From NCBI RefSeq assembly GCF_000730425.1, contig NZ_CP008896.1:1302001-1366000 (forward strand): a stretch of DNA of 64,000 bases, written 5' to 3'. The stretch comes from Pseudomonas fluorescens. GTDB lineage: Bacteria > Pseudomonadota > Gammaproteobacteria > Pseudomonadales > Pseudomonadaceae. Made by a program: the position numbers and the translations under genes. Below, piece after piece: positions 1 through 6,975 of the stretch; the first letter of the stretch is position 1, and each line of letters opens with the position of its first letter. The notes under the pieces were generated by a model that worked only from the letters and a program-made list of their open reading frames with translations, had not been told where the DNA came from and did no database searches.

Positions 1-111
1 AGTCCACCCCAGTGGGATTACGCCTGATTGTCTGAGCCGCAATCTGCACGCGCCAAAGACAACCAACGACTGCTGGGTTTGATCAAGCACTCATGGCTGG
101 AAAGTGGCGAC
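1..111 (+). pseudogene. IS3-family transposase (OrfB) remnant
   Basis: The reading frame running in from the window edge gives a short stretch (NQRLLGLIKHSWLESG) that matches the usual text of the DDE transposase OrfB of IS3-family elements just before its YGYRK motif. A TGA stop at 25-27 sits where OrfB normally has Trp, and the similarity ends at about position 111, so this is only a scrap. It marks the left part of the degenerate island next to tRNA-Ser. Family recall only, no search was run. Confidence 0.5.
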
Positions 112-401
112 GTGATGTTCAAGCGCCACTTGCACGCCCAGCAAGGCGTCACGACCCACCCGTTCGTACAGGCTGTTGATGAGTACGCCAACGACCTTCT
201 TGCCGACCGCGACGTCGACACCCCAACCCTGGGCTACTTATTGATCGCAGGGATGGCGGGTTCAAGGGTGAAATCGGAAGATTGGAGCTACCCGGCCGGA
301 GCAATCATCCACTTGGAAAGCTCGGCGAGATTGCCGAACGCCTACTCAAACCCTTGACTGATGACACCCTGATCGCTCAAACCGAGGACAACAAACTGTG
401 A
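112..401 (+). pseudogene. frameshifted gene remnant of unknown function
   Basis: Directly after the transposase scrap, the frame continues with protein-like composition (HPFVQAVDEYANDLLADRDV) to about position 250. It then continues convincingly in another frame (GFKGEIGRLELPGRSNHPLG) from 252 to a TGA at 399-401. The most economical reading is one gene broken by a frameshift near 250, or two fused remnants. I do not recognise the family. No start codon belongs clearly to this gene. Confidence 0.35.
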
Positions 402-481
402 GCCCCTACGTTGAGATCGATAAAGCGCTATTTGCGCTTGAGGATCCTGATAAACCTGCCCTAGACGACGGCGAGGAATAA
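398..481 (+). CDS. possible 27-residue peptide overlapping the broken gene
   Basis: A GTG codon overlaps the TGA of the preceding remnant (GTGA). It opens a 27-codon frame of acidic composition ending at TAA 479-481. Overlap coupling of this kind is typical of operons, so this may have been the next gene of the same unit. There is no recognisable motif and it is too short to judge by composition. Confidence 0.2.
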   Translation: MSPYVEIDKALFALEDPDKPALDDGEE

Positions 482-958
482 CCCACCCTACTCGTGGCAC
501 ACGGTAACCGGGGGGCGGCGCTTGACTGTGGTAACAGCAAACGAGTCAACGCCTTCTCTAATGAGTGGCAACACGTATATCAGTATGCCTGCTCAGGTGC
601 GTCAGTCAGAGATAGATATTCAAGCAGTTCCATCAAGTGTTGCAGCCATACAAAACTTAATCATTCGCGCGAGCTAAAAAGTTCCCTCACCAAAAATAAA
701 AAAAACAATTCACACCCAAGCCTTACTTACTTCGACTTAAAGCCTCCACTAAACCATTGAAATAAAAAATCAATAAAAATTAATAATTATTTTCTATCAC
801 CTTAATAGATCCCAACTATTTTTCGCACGCTTGACACAATGTGTCCTTAATGAAATTTTGTGTCGCGAATATTTATAAAAGGAACTACCTGATGGAAAAA
901 TGATTATCTAAAAATCTAAATAAAATTTTCCACGGAGGCCTTCGAGTTCCCCGCGGCT
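482..958. other. AT-rich intergenic region
   Basis: The region is markedly AT-rich, particularly 640-930, with no convincing gene on either strand. An open frame at 494-760 has composition unlike a protein and no ribosome-binding site. The part near 831-860 carries a promoter-like -35 hexamer and a perfect palindrome, listed separately. Confidence 0.5.
831..859 (+). promoter_or_regulatory. candidate promoter with overlapping 13-bp palindrome
   Basis: TTGACA at 831-836 is a perfect sigma-70 -35 hexamer; with a 17-bp spacer the -10 would be AATTTT (854-859), a weak match. The palindrome GACACAATGTGTC (833-845) overlaps the -35, as expected for a repressor operator. It lies about 110-150 bp upstream of the candidate secreted ADP-ribosyltransferase gene. 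Confidence 0.35.
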
Positions 959-988
959 ATGCACAAATCAATATATGTTAGTATAAAT

Positions 989-2209
989 ATGAAAAACATC
1001 AAACTACTTTCTTTGCTAGCGCTGGCTATTTCAGGAGCTGCACTCGCCGCGCCCCCGCCTCGCGATGAGGCTAAAGAAAAACCACCGACCACTCAGCCTA
1101 CGACAATAGATCGTGATAAAGCTCTTGAAGATGCAAAAAACAACCCAGGAAAAGTCGTTGACCTAGGAGACGGAGTTACCGTCACAACCGCCCCTCATGA
1201 CCCGCGCATTAGAACTGATTATACTTTCAACGAATTTCTGAAAATTGTAAATAAAGCATTTACCCAACCTGTTACCTCATTCTTTGAGTCTGCTGACGAT
1301 CTCCACGCTGCATTAAATAATAAAACTCCGACCTTTGACCCATCGGATCGGGAAGTTTTGAGCAAGGTAGGTCAAGTGATTGCAATGGTGGTCGGAGCCT
1401 CGGGAAGCGTGGGAACCATTATGGTCACCACTGGTCAGGTTGCAGGTATCGCCAGTGACGATGTCCAGACAAAAATGAACTCTTTCCCCCTTGGTTTTAG
1501 GCTTCAGGGAAAGGAGGTTATTACCATTGAACCTCTTGGTGGCCCTCGAAAGGTGAGTTCCTCGGGTGACGTTGTAAGCCCAGACGGCAAACCAATCACA
1601 AGTATCCTTAAAAGGGTAAACGGCCGGATAGGAATTCCACTGAGCCCCGTAACCCCACCAAAACTTCCATCTAATTTGGAGCTTGAACGTCTACCCTCAT
1701 TCGGTGACTTACCACCAGAACACGAAGAATTTATTCCTAACGAAAGTGATGACGGACCTTTGCCTAGTGAACTGACAGACAACGAGAGCAGCCTTCATCC
1801 GACTCCACTTGAAGAAGCATTGAAGATGGTGATCATCCCTCAGCGCGGAGAGGAACTTGTTACTTTAGTTCGGGGAACCTCAAAGTTACCAGTAGAAATG
1901 ATGGCTGCAAATGGAAGTGCTGGAGGGGAGCCAGCCAATGCACTTGTAGGTCGGCCCACTGTAGATCAAGTTAAAACTCAAGTTGGAAAGGGGAGCTTTC
2001 TTCCAGAATTCTCCACAGACATAAAAATTGGAGATGCTTTCTCCAGAAACCGCTATCTAGTTGTAGTCCGCATAAAGGCTAAATATCTTACTCGCGGTAG
2101 CAAGGTGGAGGAAGGATTCGTTGCAAATAAAAGCGCTCCCATTGAGATTTTAAAAGTTTATGACCGGACTTTTGGAAAACCTGAGGTTACGAGGCCAAAC
2201 GCATCATAA
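989..2209 (+). CDS. secreted protein with cholera-toxin-A-like ADP-ribosyltransferase domain (predicted)
   Basis: This is a 406-residue protein with a clear Sec signal peptide (MKNIKLLSLLALAISGAALA, residues 1-20). Residues about 22-40 are Pro/Thr/Lys-rich; about 50-285 form a domain I do not recognise. The C-terminal ~115 residues follow the R-S-E plan of cholera/heat-labile toxin A subunits: LVRGTSKLP with Arg295 (CtxA: LYRADSRPP), FSTD with Ser342-Thr343 (CtxA: VSTS), a following hydrophobic strand YLVVVRIK (CtxA: YYIYVIA), and EEGFVANKSAPIEIL with Glu374/Glu375 (CtxA: EQEVSALGGIPYSQI). The ART assignment is inference from these ordered motifs. An ATG at 959 would add ten residues; 989 is chosen for the compact signal peptide, although neither start has a well-spaced Shine-Dalgarno (GGAGG at 934-938). 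The gene is lower in GC than the core, stands alone and is followed by a hairpin. Confidence 0.6.
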   Translation: MKNIKLLSLLALAISGAALAAPPPRDEAKEKPPTTQPTTIDRDKALEDAKNNPGKVVDLGDGVTVTTAPHDPRIRTDYTFNEFLKIVNKAFTQPVTSFFESADDLHAALNNKTPTFDPSDREVLSKVGQVIAMVVGASGSVGTIMVTTGQVAGIASDDVQTKMNSFPLGFRLQGKEVITIEPLGGPRKVSSSGDVVSPDGKPITSILKRVNGRIGIPLSPVTPPKLPSNLELERLPSFGDLPPEHEEFIPNESDDGPLPSELTDNESSLHPTPLEEALKMVIIPQRGEELVTLVRGTSKLPVEMMAANGSAGGEPANALVGRPTVDQVKTQVGKGSFLPEFSTDIKIGDAFSRNRYLVVVRIKAKYLTRGSKVEEGFVANKSAPIEILKVYDRTFGKPEVTRPNAS

Positions 2210-2225
2210 ATTTTAATCAATAGTA

Positions 2226-2253
2226 AATGACGGGGCTACCATGCCCCGTCATC
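2226..2253 (+). terminator. hairpin after the candidate toxin gene
   Basis: An 8-bp perfect stem, GACGGGGC/GCCCCGTC, with a 6-nt loop is followed by a short T-rich stretch, 17 bp after the stop codon. It is terminator-like, although the T run is interrupted. Confidence 0.55.
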
Positions 2254-2358
2254 TTTATGTCTGGATGGTGCTCTACCAAGCCTGAAACATGAGTAGTCCG
2301 GCTTACTCAAGCGAGCTCCAAAACTCCAGCGTTCCAGCTCTTATACTTCAACCCACTT

Positions 2359-2538
2359 TCACCTATTCGGCTCCGTACGATAGGTAAGCTCATACCATCG
2401 AACAAGATCAGCAATCAGCTTGAGTCCCAGACGTAGCTCAACCTCAAGCCTTTCCTCGGGGAAGTTGAGTAGCCGCACAACCTTATCGCCTATCAGGCGT
2501 ATCGCTTCCACATCGGTATTCGTACTTATCGCAGCCAC
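2359..2538 (-). CDS. hypothetical small protein or gene fragment
   Basis: The minus-strand frame from GTG 2538 to TGA 2359 encodes about 59 residues with convincing amphipathic, protein-like text (DVEAIRLIGDKVVRLLNFPE, then LRLGLKLIADLVRWYELTYR). It lacks a good ribosome-binding site and an ATG, so it may be the 3' part of a longer gene. It follows the 64-residue membrane protein gene at 2604-2798 on the same strand. I do not recognise the family. Confidence 0.35.
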   Translation of the reverse strand: MAAISTNTDVEAIRLIGDKVVRLLNFPEERLEVELRLGLKLIADLVRWYELTYRTEPNR

Positions 2539-2603
2539 CGTCAGGTTTTTGCCGAGTCGAAATCAATCGCCAAAATTAACGAATCACGCCAGTCACCCGT
2601 GAC

Positions 2604-2798
2604 CTATCGTTTTCTGTTCGTATCGGGAATAAAGCAGCCCACTAAAAAGACGCTCGCTGGCCCTACAAGCCAAGTGACGCTCGTTCCTGGAAAGACAATT
2701 GGCACTACGAAAACAATTGCAAAAAGGCCTATTGCTGTCCATAGCTTCCTACGCGGCGTGAACCACTCGCGGAAGGCTTCAAGTTTTTTACCGGCCAT
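2604..2798 (-). CDS. small membrane protein, unknown function
   Basis: A 64-residue protein beginning MAGKKLEAFREWFTPRRK. A basic, Trp-containing N-terminal segment is followed by two hydrophobic segments (about residues 20-36 and 42-56) and a charged tail. The ATG at 2796-2798 is chosen because a GGGAGAG Shine-Dalgarno precedes it at proper spacing; the frame upstream of it is antisense to the methylase fragment and lacks one. It lies in the decayed island. Small two-helix proteins like this are common in phage and island cargo, but nothing here reveals a role. Confidence 0.5.
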   Translation of the reverse strand: MAGKKLEAFREWFTPRRKLWTAIGLFAIVFVVPIVFPGTSVTWLVGPASVFLVGCFIPDTNRKR

Positions 2799-2874
2799 TG
2801 CCGCTCTCCCTGACAACCAATTCGAAAAGATCATCACTTCTACAAATAAATCAAGCCAGCCGGCGAGGCCCCCT

Positions 2875-3225
2875 ATGTCCACACAACAGAAGAAACACCT
2901 CTTCGATTTCAAAACCCAATACGGACTCGGCTTCAACCCTCAGGACGATGAGATTGTTGTCGACTTCTTCTGCGGTAGTGGCGGCGGCGGTACCGGGCTT
3001 GAGATCGGGCCGGGCTGTGCGGTGAATGTGGCGAAGAACCACAGCCCGCAGGCGATCAGCATGCACACCGTCAACCACCCAGGCGCCCGGCACTTCACCA
3101 CTGACGTGTTCGAGGGTGATCCGGACGCCGAGTGTGGCAGCGCTGGGTACCACCACGTCGACCCGTTTGGGGCGACTCGCTGCGCAATCGTCAAGGCTGC
3201 CGCTGAAGTCGGGAGGGGGTCATGA
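2875..3225 (+). pseudogene. truncated phage-type DNA cytosine-C5 methyltransferase
   Basis: The ATG at 2875 starts a typical N-terminus (DEIVVDFFCGSGGGGTGLEIG) carrying motif I (DFFCGSGG) and the SAM-binding strand of Dcm-type methylases in phages and islands. After about 90 residues, at DPDAECG, where the family continues toward the PC-containing catalytic loop (motif IV), the text changes. It becomes about 28 unrelated residues ending KAAAEVGRGS, which look like the tail of another small phage gene. The catalytic Cys motif, target-recognition region and motifs VIII-X are absent, so it cannot methylate. An internal deletion fusing two phage genes explains it. Confidence 0.6.
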
Positions 3226-3301
3226 TCCCAGTATCCTCATGCCTGAAATGTCTGCACTTTAGCTAATGAACTGCGCTGTGATAGCTAGAGCTGCCGCAAC
3301 G

Positions 3302-3715
3302 CTACTCCGTGCTGCTTGCATGCCCGCCCTCAGATACGGGACATATGCCAGGCTCCAAGCAATATATAAAGGGAGCGACTATTTGGATTTCGCCGTCCTT
3401 AAGCATTGAAGGTGGCGGCGCAGGTGCGGGTGATGCTGCCGTGATCAATACCTGTACAGCAGGAACGAAGAGTTCCGACCCTGAATAGCTGATTATTTTC
3501 TGACGTGACAAGTTTCCTCGGGCGTCGACGAAGAATTCAGCTCTTACCATGCCCGTCGCCCCTAGAAGTCGAGCTTGTTCGGGGTAGTATTTGTACAAGG
3601 ACAAATGGGTGAGCAACTGTTGCTCCCATAAGCGCTGATCTGCCAGTTGTTGAGGGCTTGGGCCACTAACGCAAGCACAAAGCAGTAAAACAAGCACTAT
3701 CCAGCTGTACTTCAT
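3302..3715 (-). CDS. lipoprotein with TonB C-terminal-like domain
   Basis: A 137-residue protein. The signal peptide MKYSWIVLVLLLCAC carries a lipobox (LCAC), so Cys15 would be lipidated. The following part, with YPEQARLLGATGMVRAEFFV and a terminal strand, matches the TonB_C / energy-transducing TonB family C-terminal fold. It lacks the N-terminal membrane anchor and proline-rich span of a true TonB, so it is a periplasm-facing lipoprotein that may bind outer-membrane receptors or peptidoglycan; the role is inferred. The ATG at 3715 is preferred over an upstream ATG at 3775 because an AAAGGAA Shine-Dalgarno lies in front and the lipoprotein signal starts there. Confidence 0.65.
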   Translation of the reverse strand: MKYSWIVLVLLLCACVSGPSPQQLADQRLWEQQLLTHLSLYKYYPEQARLLGATGMVRAEFFVDARGNLSRQKIISYSGSELFVPAVQVLITAASPAPAPPPSMLKDGEIQIVAPFIYCLEPGICPVSEGGHASSTE

Positions 3716-3903
3716 GAGTGCATTTCCTTTGACGTTTTCGTTCGCGAAGTGAGTCTTGAGAAAGACGCATCGCATGCCCTATCTCATATCTCATGATTGA
3801 GCTTGCTCGAAAATGTCCGAGATAACGGGGTAGCCCCGCAGACGCCTTAACCATCTCGCATTTCCTTTAAGAATCTTTCTCATTAAACCATAAATTCCTG
3901 CCG

Positions 3904-4119
3904 GTGAGCGCCGGGCGAGGTATTCCTGTGCTCAAAAAAATTGGAAAACTCATCAGTGAGCCGCTGCGCAAGGACGACAAGAGCCGGCCGCCGCGTTGGC
4001 GTCTTGGAATGCGGCTGAACCACATCCACAACGATCTGCACTCCAATCACCCAAAACCCTGCAACGCCATTGTTATGGCGGGCCGGCCATTGATCTACAA
4101 GCCGTTCGGCTATCGTTGA
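3904..4119 (+). CDS. possible small island protein, unknown
   Basis: A GTG-initiated 71-codon frame (VLKKIGKLISEPLRKDD near its start) has a basic, protein-like composition and lies just upstream of the DUF4224/integrase remnants. There is no recognisable domain and no clear ribosome-binding site. It could be a fragment of an island gene or non-coding. I list it because it fills the only gap between the TonB-like lipoprotein and the integration module. Confidence 0.25.
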   Translation: MSAGRGIPVLKKIGKLISEPLRKDDKSRPPRWRLGMRLNHIHNDLHSNHPKPCNAIVMAGRPLIYKPFGYR

Positions 4120-4145
4120 AGCAGGTTCGAGGCCGTGAAGTACGA

Positions 4146-4373
4146 ATGCAAAGCGAAACGCTCACTGAGGAAGAGCTGACGGCAATCACTGGCTACATGA
4201 TCCCCTCATGCAACGGCCGGCTAGACAAAAACAGTTGGGAGTACGTACTGACCAGAGCAAGACGGCCAGTTGTCGGCCGGATCTATGCCCGAATGAAACT
4301 GGCAGGTGTAAAGCCATCAGCAGAAAATGTCGCGGCCGAAACATGGGCGCTAGATTTGTCAAAGGCAGGATAA
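4146..4373 (+). CDS. DUF4224 family protein
   Basis: A 75-residue protein (LTEEELTAITGYMIPS, then RPVVGRIYARMKLAGVKPS). From family knowledge this is the DUF4224 protein that precedes the tyrosine integrase of many Pseudomonas prophages and islands, and it may act as an excision or directionality factor. Its end is 4 bp from the preserved start of an integrase, confirming that context. The ATG at 4146 is chosen because the homologous text begins there. It is apparently intact although its partner is destroyed. Confidence 0.7.
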   Translation: MQSETLTEEELTAITGYMIPSCNGRLDKNSWEYVLTRARRPVVGRIYARMKLAGVKPSAENVAAETWALDLSKAG

Positions 4374-4377
4374 AAAG

Positions 4378-4428
4378 ATGCGAGCAAAGAAAGCGGCAAA
4401 CAGGGGCCTGCCGCCGCGGATGATGTAG
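4378..4428 (+). pseudogene. phage integrase remnant (N-terminus only)
   Basis: MRAKKAANRGLPPRMM followed by TAG reproduces the first residues of the tyrosine recombinases that follow DUF4224 genes; the rest of the enzyme is missing. Protein-like text from about 4440 to 4567 (IKDLAVVAESDLNDAET) could be the very C-terminus of the same integrase, in another frame, reaching the tRNA. If so, an internal deletion removed the catalytic domain. An integrase gene pointing into a tRNA 3' end is the hallmark of an island attachment site. Confidence 0.55.
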
Positions 4429-4566
4429 AGCGATAATCTCCTGAGCCTGAAGCAACTGCGCAAGCCACCCCGTTGATAAAGGATCTGGCAGTAGTTGCGG
4501 AAAGCGACTTGAACGATGCGGAAACTAATGGTTTAAACTACATCCAACTATTGACCCCTAGAAACA

Positions 4567-4594
4567 CAAAAGCCCCGCAATCGCGGGGCTTTTG
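4567..4594 (-). terminator. terminator of tRNA-Ser
   Basis: A stem built on AGCCCCGC/GCGGGGCT with flanking A and T runs lies immediately downstream of the minus-strand tRNA gene; read on the minus strand it ends in TTTTGTG. Confidence 0.8.
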
Positions 4595-4603
4595 TCTGAA
4601 TCT

Positions 4604-4694
4604 TGGCGGGAAACCAGGGATTCGAACCCTGGGAACGCTATTAACGTTCGCCGGTTTTCAAGACCGGTGCATTCAACCACTCTGCCAATTTCCC
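4604..4694 (-). tRNA. tRNA-Ser (anticodon TGA)
   Basis: A 91-nt class II tRNA with an encoded CCA end (4604-4606). The acceptor GGGAAAT pairs with GTTTCCC, the T arm is CAGGG-TTCGAAT-CCCTG, there is a long variable arm around GAACGTTAATAGCGTTC, and the anticodon TGA is at 4658-4660 in the loop CTTGAAA. It serves as the insertion site of the degenerate island to its left, since its 3' end faces the integrase remnant. Confidence 0.95.
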
Positions 4695-4846
4695 TTGTGC
4701 AACACAGGATTATACTAGCCCATCCTGTCTCAGCGGGCGCCATAATACCCGAATGAAACACACTGTCAAACTCTCTGCATAGCTTGTTACAGAGCGTCTG
4801 TTATGATCTTTGCGACTGAACGTTTCAAAACTGGAGGAGTGTCGCC

Positions 4847-5518
4847 ATGCGCGAACAGGATTACGCAGTTAATAGCAACGTGCAGGCTGAGCAGCTAGAG
4901 GTTAGCCGCGTCCTGCGCAATACATACGGCCTGCTCGCCCTCACCCTCGCATTTAGCGGCGTGATGGCGTATGTGGCACAGCAGATGCGTGTCGGCTACC
5001 CGAATATCTTCGTGGTATTGATCGGCTTCTACGGCCTGTTTTTCCTTACCAACAAGCTGCGCGACTCGGCCTGGGGCCTGGTGTCGGCGTTTGCCCTGAC
5101 CGGTTTCATGGGGTTCCTGCTGGGCCCGATCCTTAACCGTTACCTGGGCATGCAGGGCGGCGCGGAAGTGGTCAGCTCGGCATTTGCCATGACGGCATTG
5201 GTGTTTGGTGGCCTGTCGGCCTATGTCCTGATCACCCGTAAGGACATGAGCTTCCTCGGCGGCTTTATCACTGCTGGCTTCTTCGTATTGCTGGCGGCCG
5301 TGCTGGCGAGCATGTTCTTCCAGATCAGTGGCCTGCAATTGGCGATCAGCGCCGGTTTCGTGCTGTTTTCCTCGGTGTGCATTCTGTTCCAGACCAGCGC
5401 CATCATCCATGGCGGCGAGCGTAACTACATCATGGCAACCGTCAGCCTGTATGTATCGATCTACAACCTGTTTGTCAGCCTGTTGCAGATCTTCGGCATC
5501 ATGAGCCGCGACGACTGA
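4847..5518 (+). CDS. yccA: Bax inhibitor-1/YccA family membrane protein
   Basis: A 223-residue inner-membrane protein with about seven hydrophobic helices, a charged N-terminus and the family's acidic C-terminus. In E. coli, YccA binds the FtsH-HflKC protease and modulates degradation of membrane proteins such as SecY; the same role is likely here. A strong Shine-Dalgarno (GGAGGAG) precedes the ATG. The gene is a single transcription unit between tRNA-Ser and the tus operon, as in other Pseudomonas, and ends in a terminator. Confidence 0.93.
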   Translation: MREQDYAVNSNVQAEQLEVSRVLRNTYGLLALTLAFSGVMAYVAQQMRVGYPNIFVVLIGFYGLFFLTNKLRDSAWGLVSAFALTGFMGFLLGPILNRYLGMQGGAEVVSSAFAMTALVFGGLSAYVLITRKDMSFLGGFITAGFFVLLAAVLASMFFQISGLQLAISAGFVLFSSVCILFQTSAIIHGGERNYIMATVSLYVSIYNLFVSLLQIFGIMSRDD

Positions 5519-5530
5519 TCCCAGCGTTAT

Positions 5531-5560
5531 CAAAAAGCCCGCTTCGGCGGGCTTTTTGTT
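5531..5560 (+). terminator. rho-independent terminator after yccA
   Basis: AAAAAGCCCGC-TTCG-GCGGGCTTTTT: a perfect GC stem with a UUCG tetraloop and T run. Confidence 0.9.
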
Positions 5561-5605
5561 GCCTGCGGCTTTATCATTGGCAAAGGTTTGCCCACAGAGT
5601 GTTCC

Positions 5606-5998
5606 ATGAAGTTCGCGATTGCGCTTTTTTCTGCCGCCCACGCGCCCTCCTCGCGCCGCGCCCTGCAATTTGCCCAGGCTGCGCTGGCCGGTGGGCATGA
5701 GATTGTGCGGCTGTTTTTCTATCAGGATGGCGTCTACAGTGCCGCCAATTCGATAGTCACGCCTCAGGATGAACAGGATATCGCCCAACAATGGCACGCC
5801 TTCGTCAGCGAGCATCAGCTTGATGGCGTGGTCTGCATCGCTGCGGCGCTGCGACGTGGGGTGCTGAATACCGAAGAAGCCACGCGCTACCAGCGCAGTG
5901 CGGTGAATCTGGATGCTCCGTGGGTGCTGTCGGGCCTTGGCCAGTTGCACGATGCTATCCAGGACGCCGACCGTCTGATCTGCTTTGGAGGGCCATGA
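5606..5998 (+). CDS. tusD: sulfurtransferase subunit TusD
   Basis: A 130-residue DsrE-like subunit of the TusBCD complex. TusBCD accepts persulfide sulfur from TusA and passes it to TusE for 2-thiolation of the tRNA wobble uridine by MnmA, which is also encoded in this window at 33940. The sulfur-carrying cysteine is Cys77 in VVCIAAALRRG. The ATG at 5606 begins the family's MKFAIAL text; an in-frame TTG six codons earlier is not needed. First gene of the overlapping tusD-C-B-E operon. Confidence 0.95.
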   Translation: MKFAIALFSAAHAPSSRRALQFAQAALAGGHEIVRLFFYQDGVYSAANSIVTPQDEQDIAQQWHAFVSEHQLDGVVCIAAALRRGVLNTEEATRYQRSAVNLDAPWVLSGLGQLHDAIQDADRLICFGGP

Positions 5999-5999
5999 A

Positions 6000-6350
6000 A
6001 TGTCCAGATCCTTGTTGGTAATCAGCCGTCAGGCACCATGGTCCGGGCCCAGCGCGCGAGAAGCGCTGGATGTGGTATTGGCCGGCGGCGCATTCGATTT
6101 GCCGATTGGGCTGCTGTTTCTCGATGACGGGGTGTTTCAACTGGCAACCGCCCAGGATGCCAGGGCCGTGCAGCAAAAAGACGTGACTGCCAACCTGCAG
6201 GCTCTCTCGCTGTTTGGCATTGATGATGTATTCGCCTGCAGCCACAGCCTGGCTGAGCGCGGGTTGACCGCCCCCGAAAGCGCGCAGCCACTGAGCGACG
6301 AGCAGATTTCCCAGATGATTGACCGTTACGATCAGGTGATGACCCTCTGA
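6000..6350 (+). CDS. tusC: sulfurtransferase subunit TusC
   Basis: A 116-residue DsrF-like subunit of the TusBCD heterohexamer. It begins MSRSLLVISRQAPW, with a GGAGGG ribosome-binding site just inside the end of tusD and only 1 bp between the tusD stop and its ATG. It has the DsrE/F fold pattern (GLLFLDDGVFQL) but no catalytic role of its own is known. Translation is probably coupled to both neighbours. Confidence 0.94.
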   Translation: MSRSLLVISRQAPWSGPSAREALDVVLAGGAFDLPIGLLFLDDGVFQLATAQDARAVQQKDVTANLQALSLFGIDDVFACSHSLAERGLTAPESAQPLSDEQISQMIDRYDQVMTL

Positions 6351-6643
6351 TGTCGACCTTGCATGTGTTGTCCCACTCCCCTTTTTCCGACAGCCGCCTG
6401 GACAGCTGCCTACGCCTGTGTGGCGCACCGGATGCGATCCTGTTGTGCGGCGATGCGACCTATGCCCTGCAAGCCGGCAGCGCACCTTTCCAGGCCCTGC
6501 AAGCCAAGGCCCTGGGCATCTTCGTACTTGCCGAAGATGCCCAGGCCCGCGGCCTGTCGTTACCGGAGTGGGCCAAAAGTGTCGATTATGCGGGCTTTGT
6601 GCAGTTGTCGATCGAGCATGACAAGGTCAACACCTGGCTATGA
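6350..6643 (+). CDS. tusB: sulfurtransferase subunit TusB
   Basis: A 97-residue DsrH-like third subunit of TusBCD. It begins MSTLHVLSHSPFSD, the typical TusB N-terminus, and its ATG shares the last base of the tusC stop (TGATG). It has several Cys residues (about 21, 24 and 34) and ends in the KVNTWL tail typical of the family. It acts in the cytoplasm in the tRNA 2-thiouridine relay. Confidence 0.93.
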   Translation: MSTLHVLSHSPFSDSRLDSCLRLCGAPDAILLCGDATYALQAGSAPFQALQAKALGIFVLAEDAQARGLSLPEWAKSVDYAGFVQLSIEHDKVNTWL

Positions 6644-6975
6644 ACACCCTGACCGTAGGCACGCAAACCCTTGCGCTGGACAAGGACGGTTACCTGGTTG
6701 ACCTGAATGCCTGGTCGAACGAGGTGGCCAATGCCCTGGCAAGCGCCGAAGAACTGGAATTGAGCGACGAACACTGGGAAATCCTTGAACTGCTCAGGGG
6801 CTTCTACCAAGAGTTCCAACTGTCACCGGCCACCCGCCCCCTGATCAAGTACACAGCCTTGAAGCTGGGCCCGGAAAAGGGCAACAGCCTGCACCTCAAC
6901 CGACTGTTCAAAGGCACTCCCGCCAAACTTGCCGCCAAGCTGGCGGGCCTGCCCAGGCCGACGAACTGCTTATGA
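6640..6975 (+). CDS. tusE: sulfur relay protein TusE (DsrC family)
   Basis: A 111-residue protein. DsrC-fold proteins carry sulfur on a penultimate cysteine, here Cys110 in PRPTNCL at the flexible C-terminus. The second cysteine found in dissimilatory DsrC ten residues upstream is absent, which fits TusE handing sulfur to MnmA rather than a sulfite-reductase role. The start overlaps the tusB stop (ATGA). Confidence 0.94.
   Translation: MNTLTVGTQTLALDKDGYLVDLNAWSNEVANALASAEELELSDEHWEILELLRGFYQEFQLSPATRPLIKYTALKLGPEKGNSLHLNRLFKGTPAKLAAKLAGLPRPTNCL

Noticed and set aside
494..760. 88-codon open frame in the AT-rich island region
   Set aside because: No ribosome-binding site, composition unlike a protein, and a low-complexity basic tail caused by A-rich DNA.
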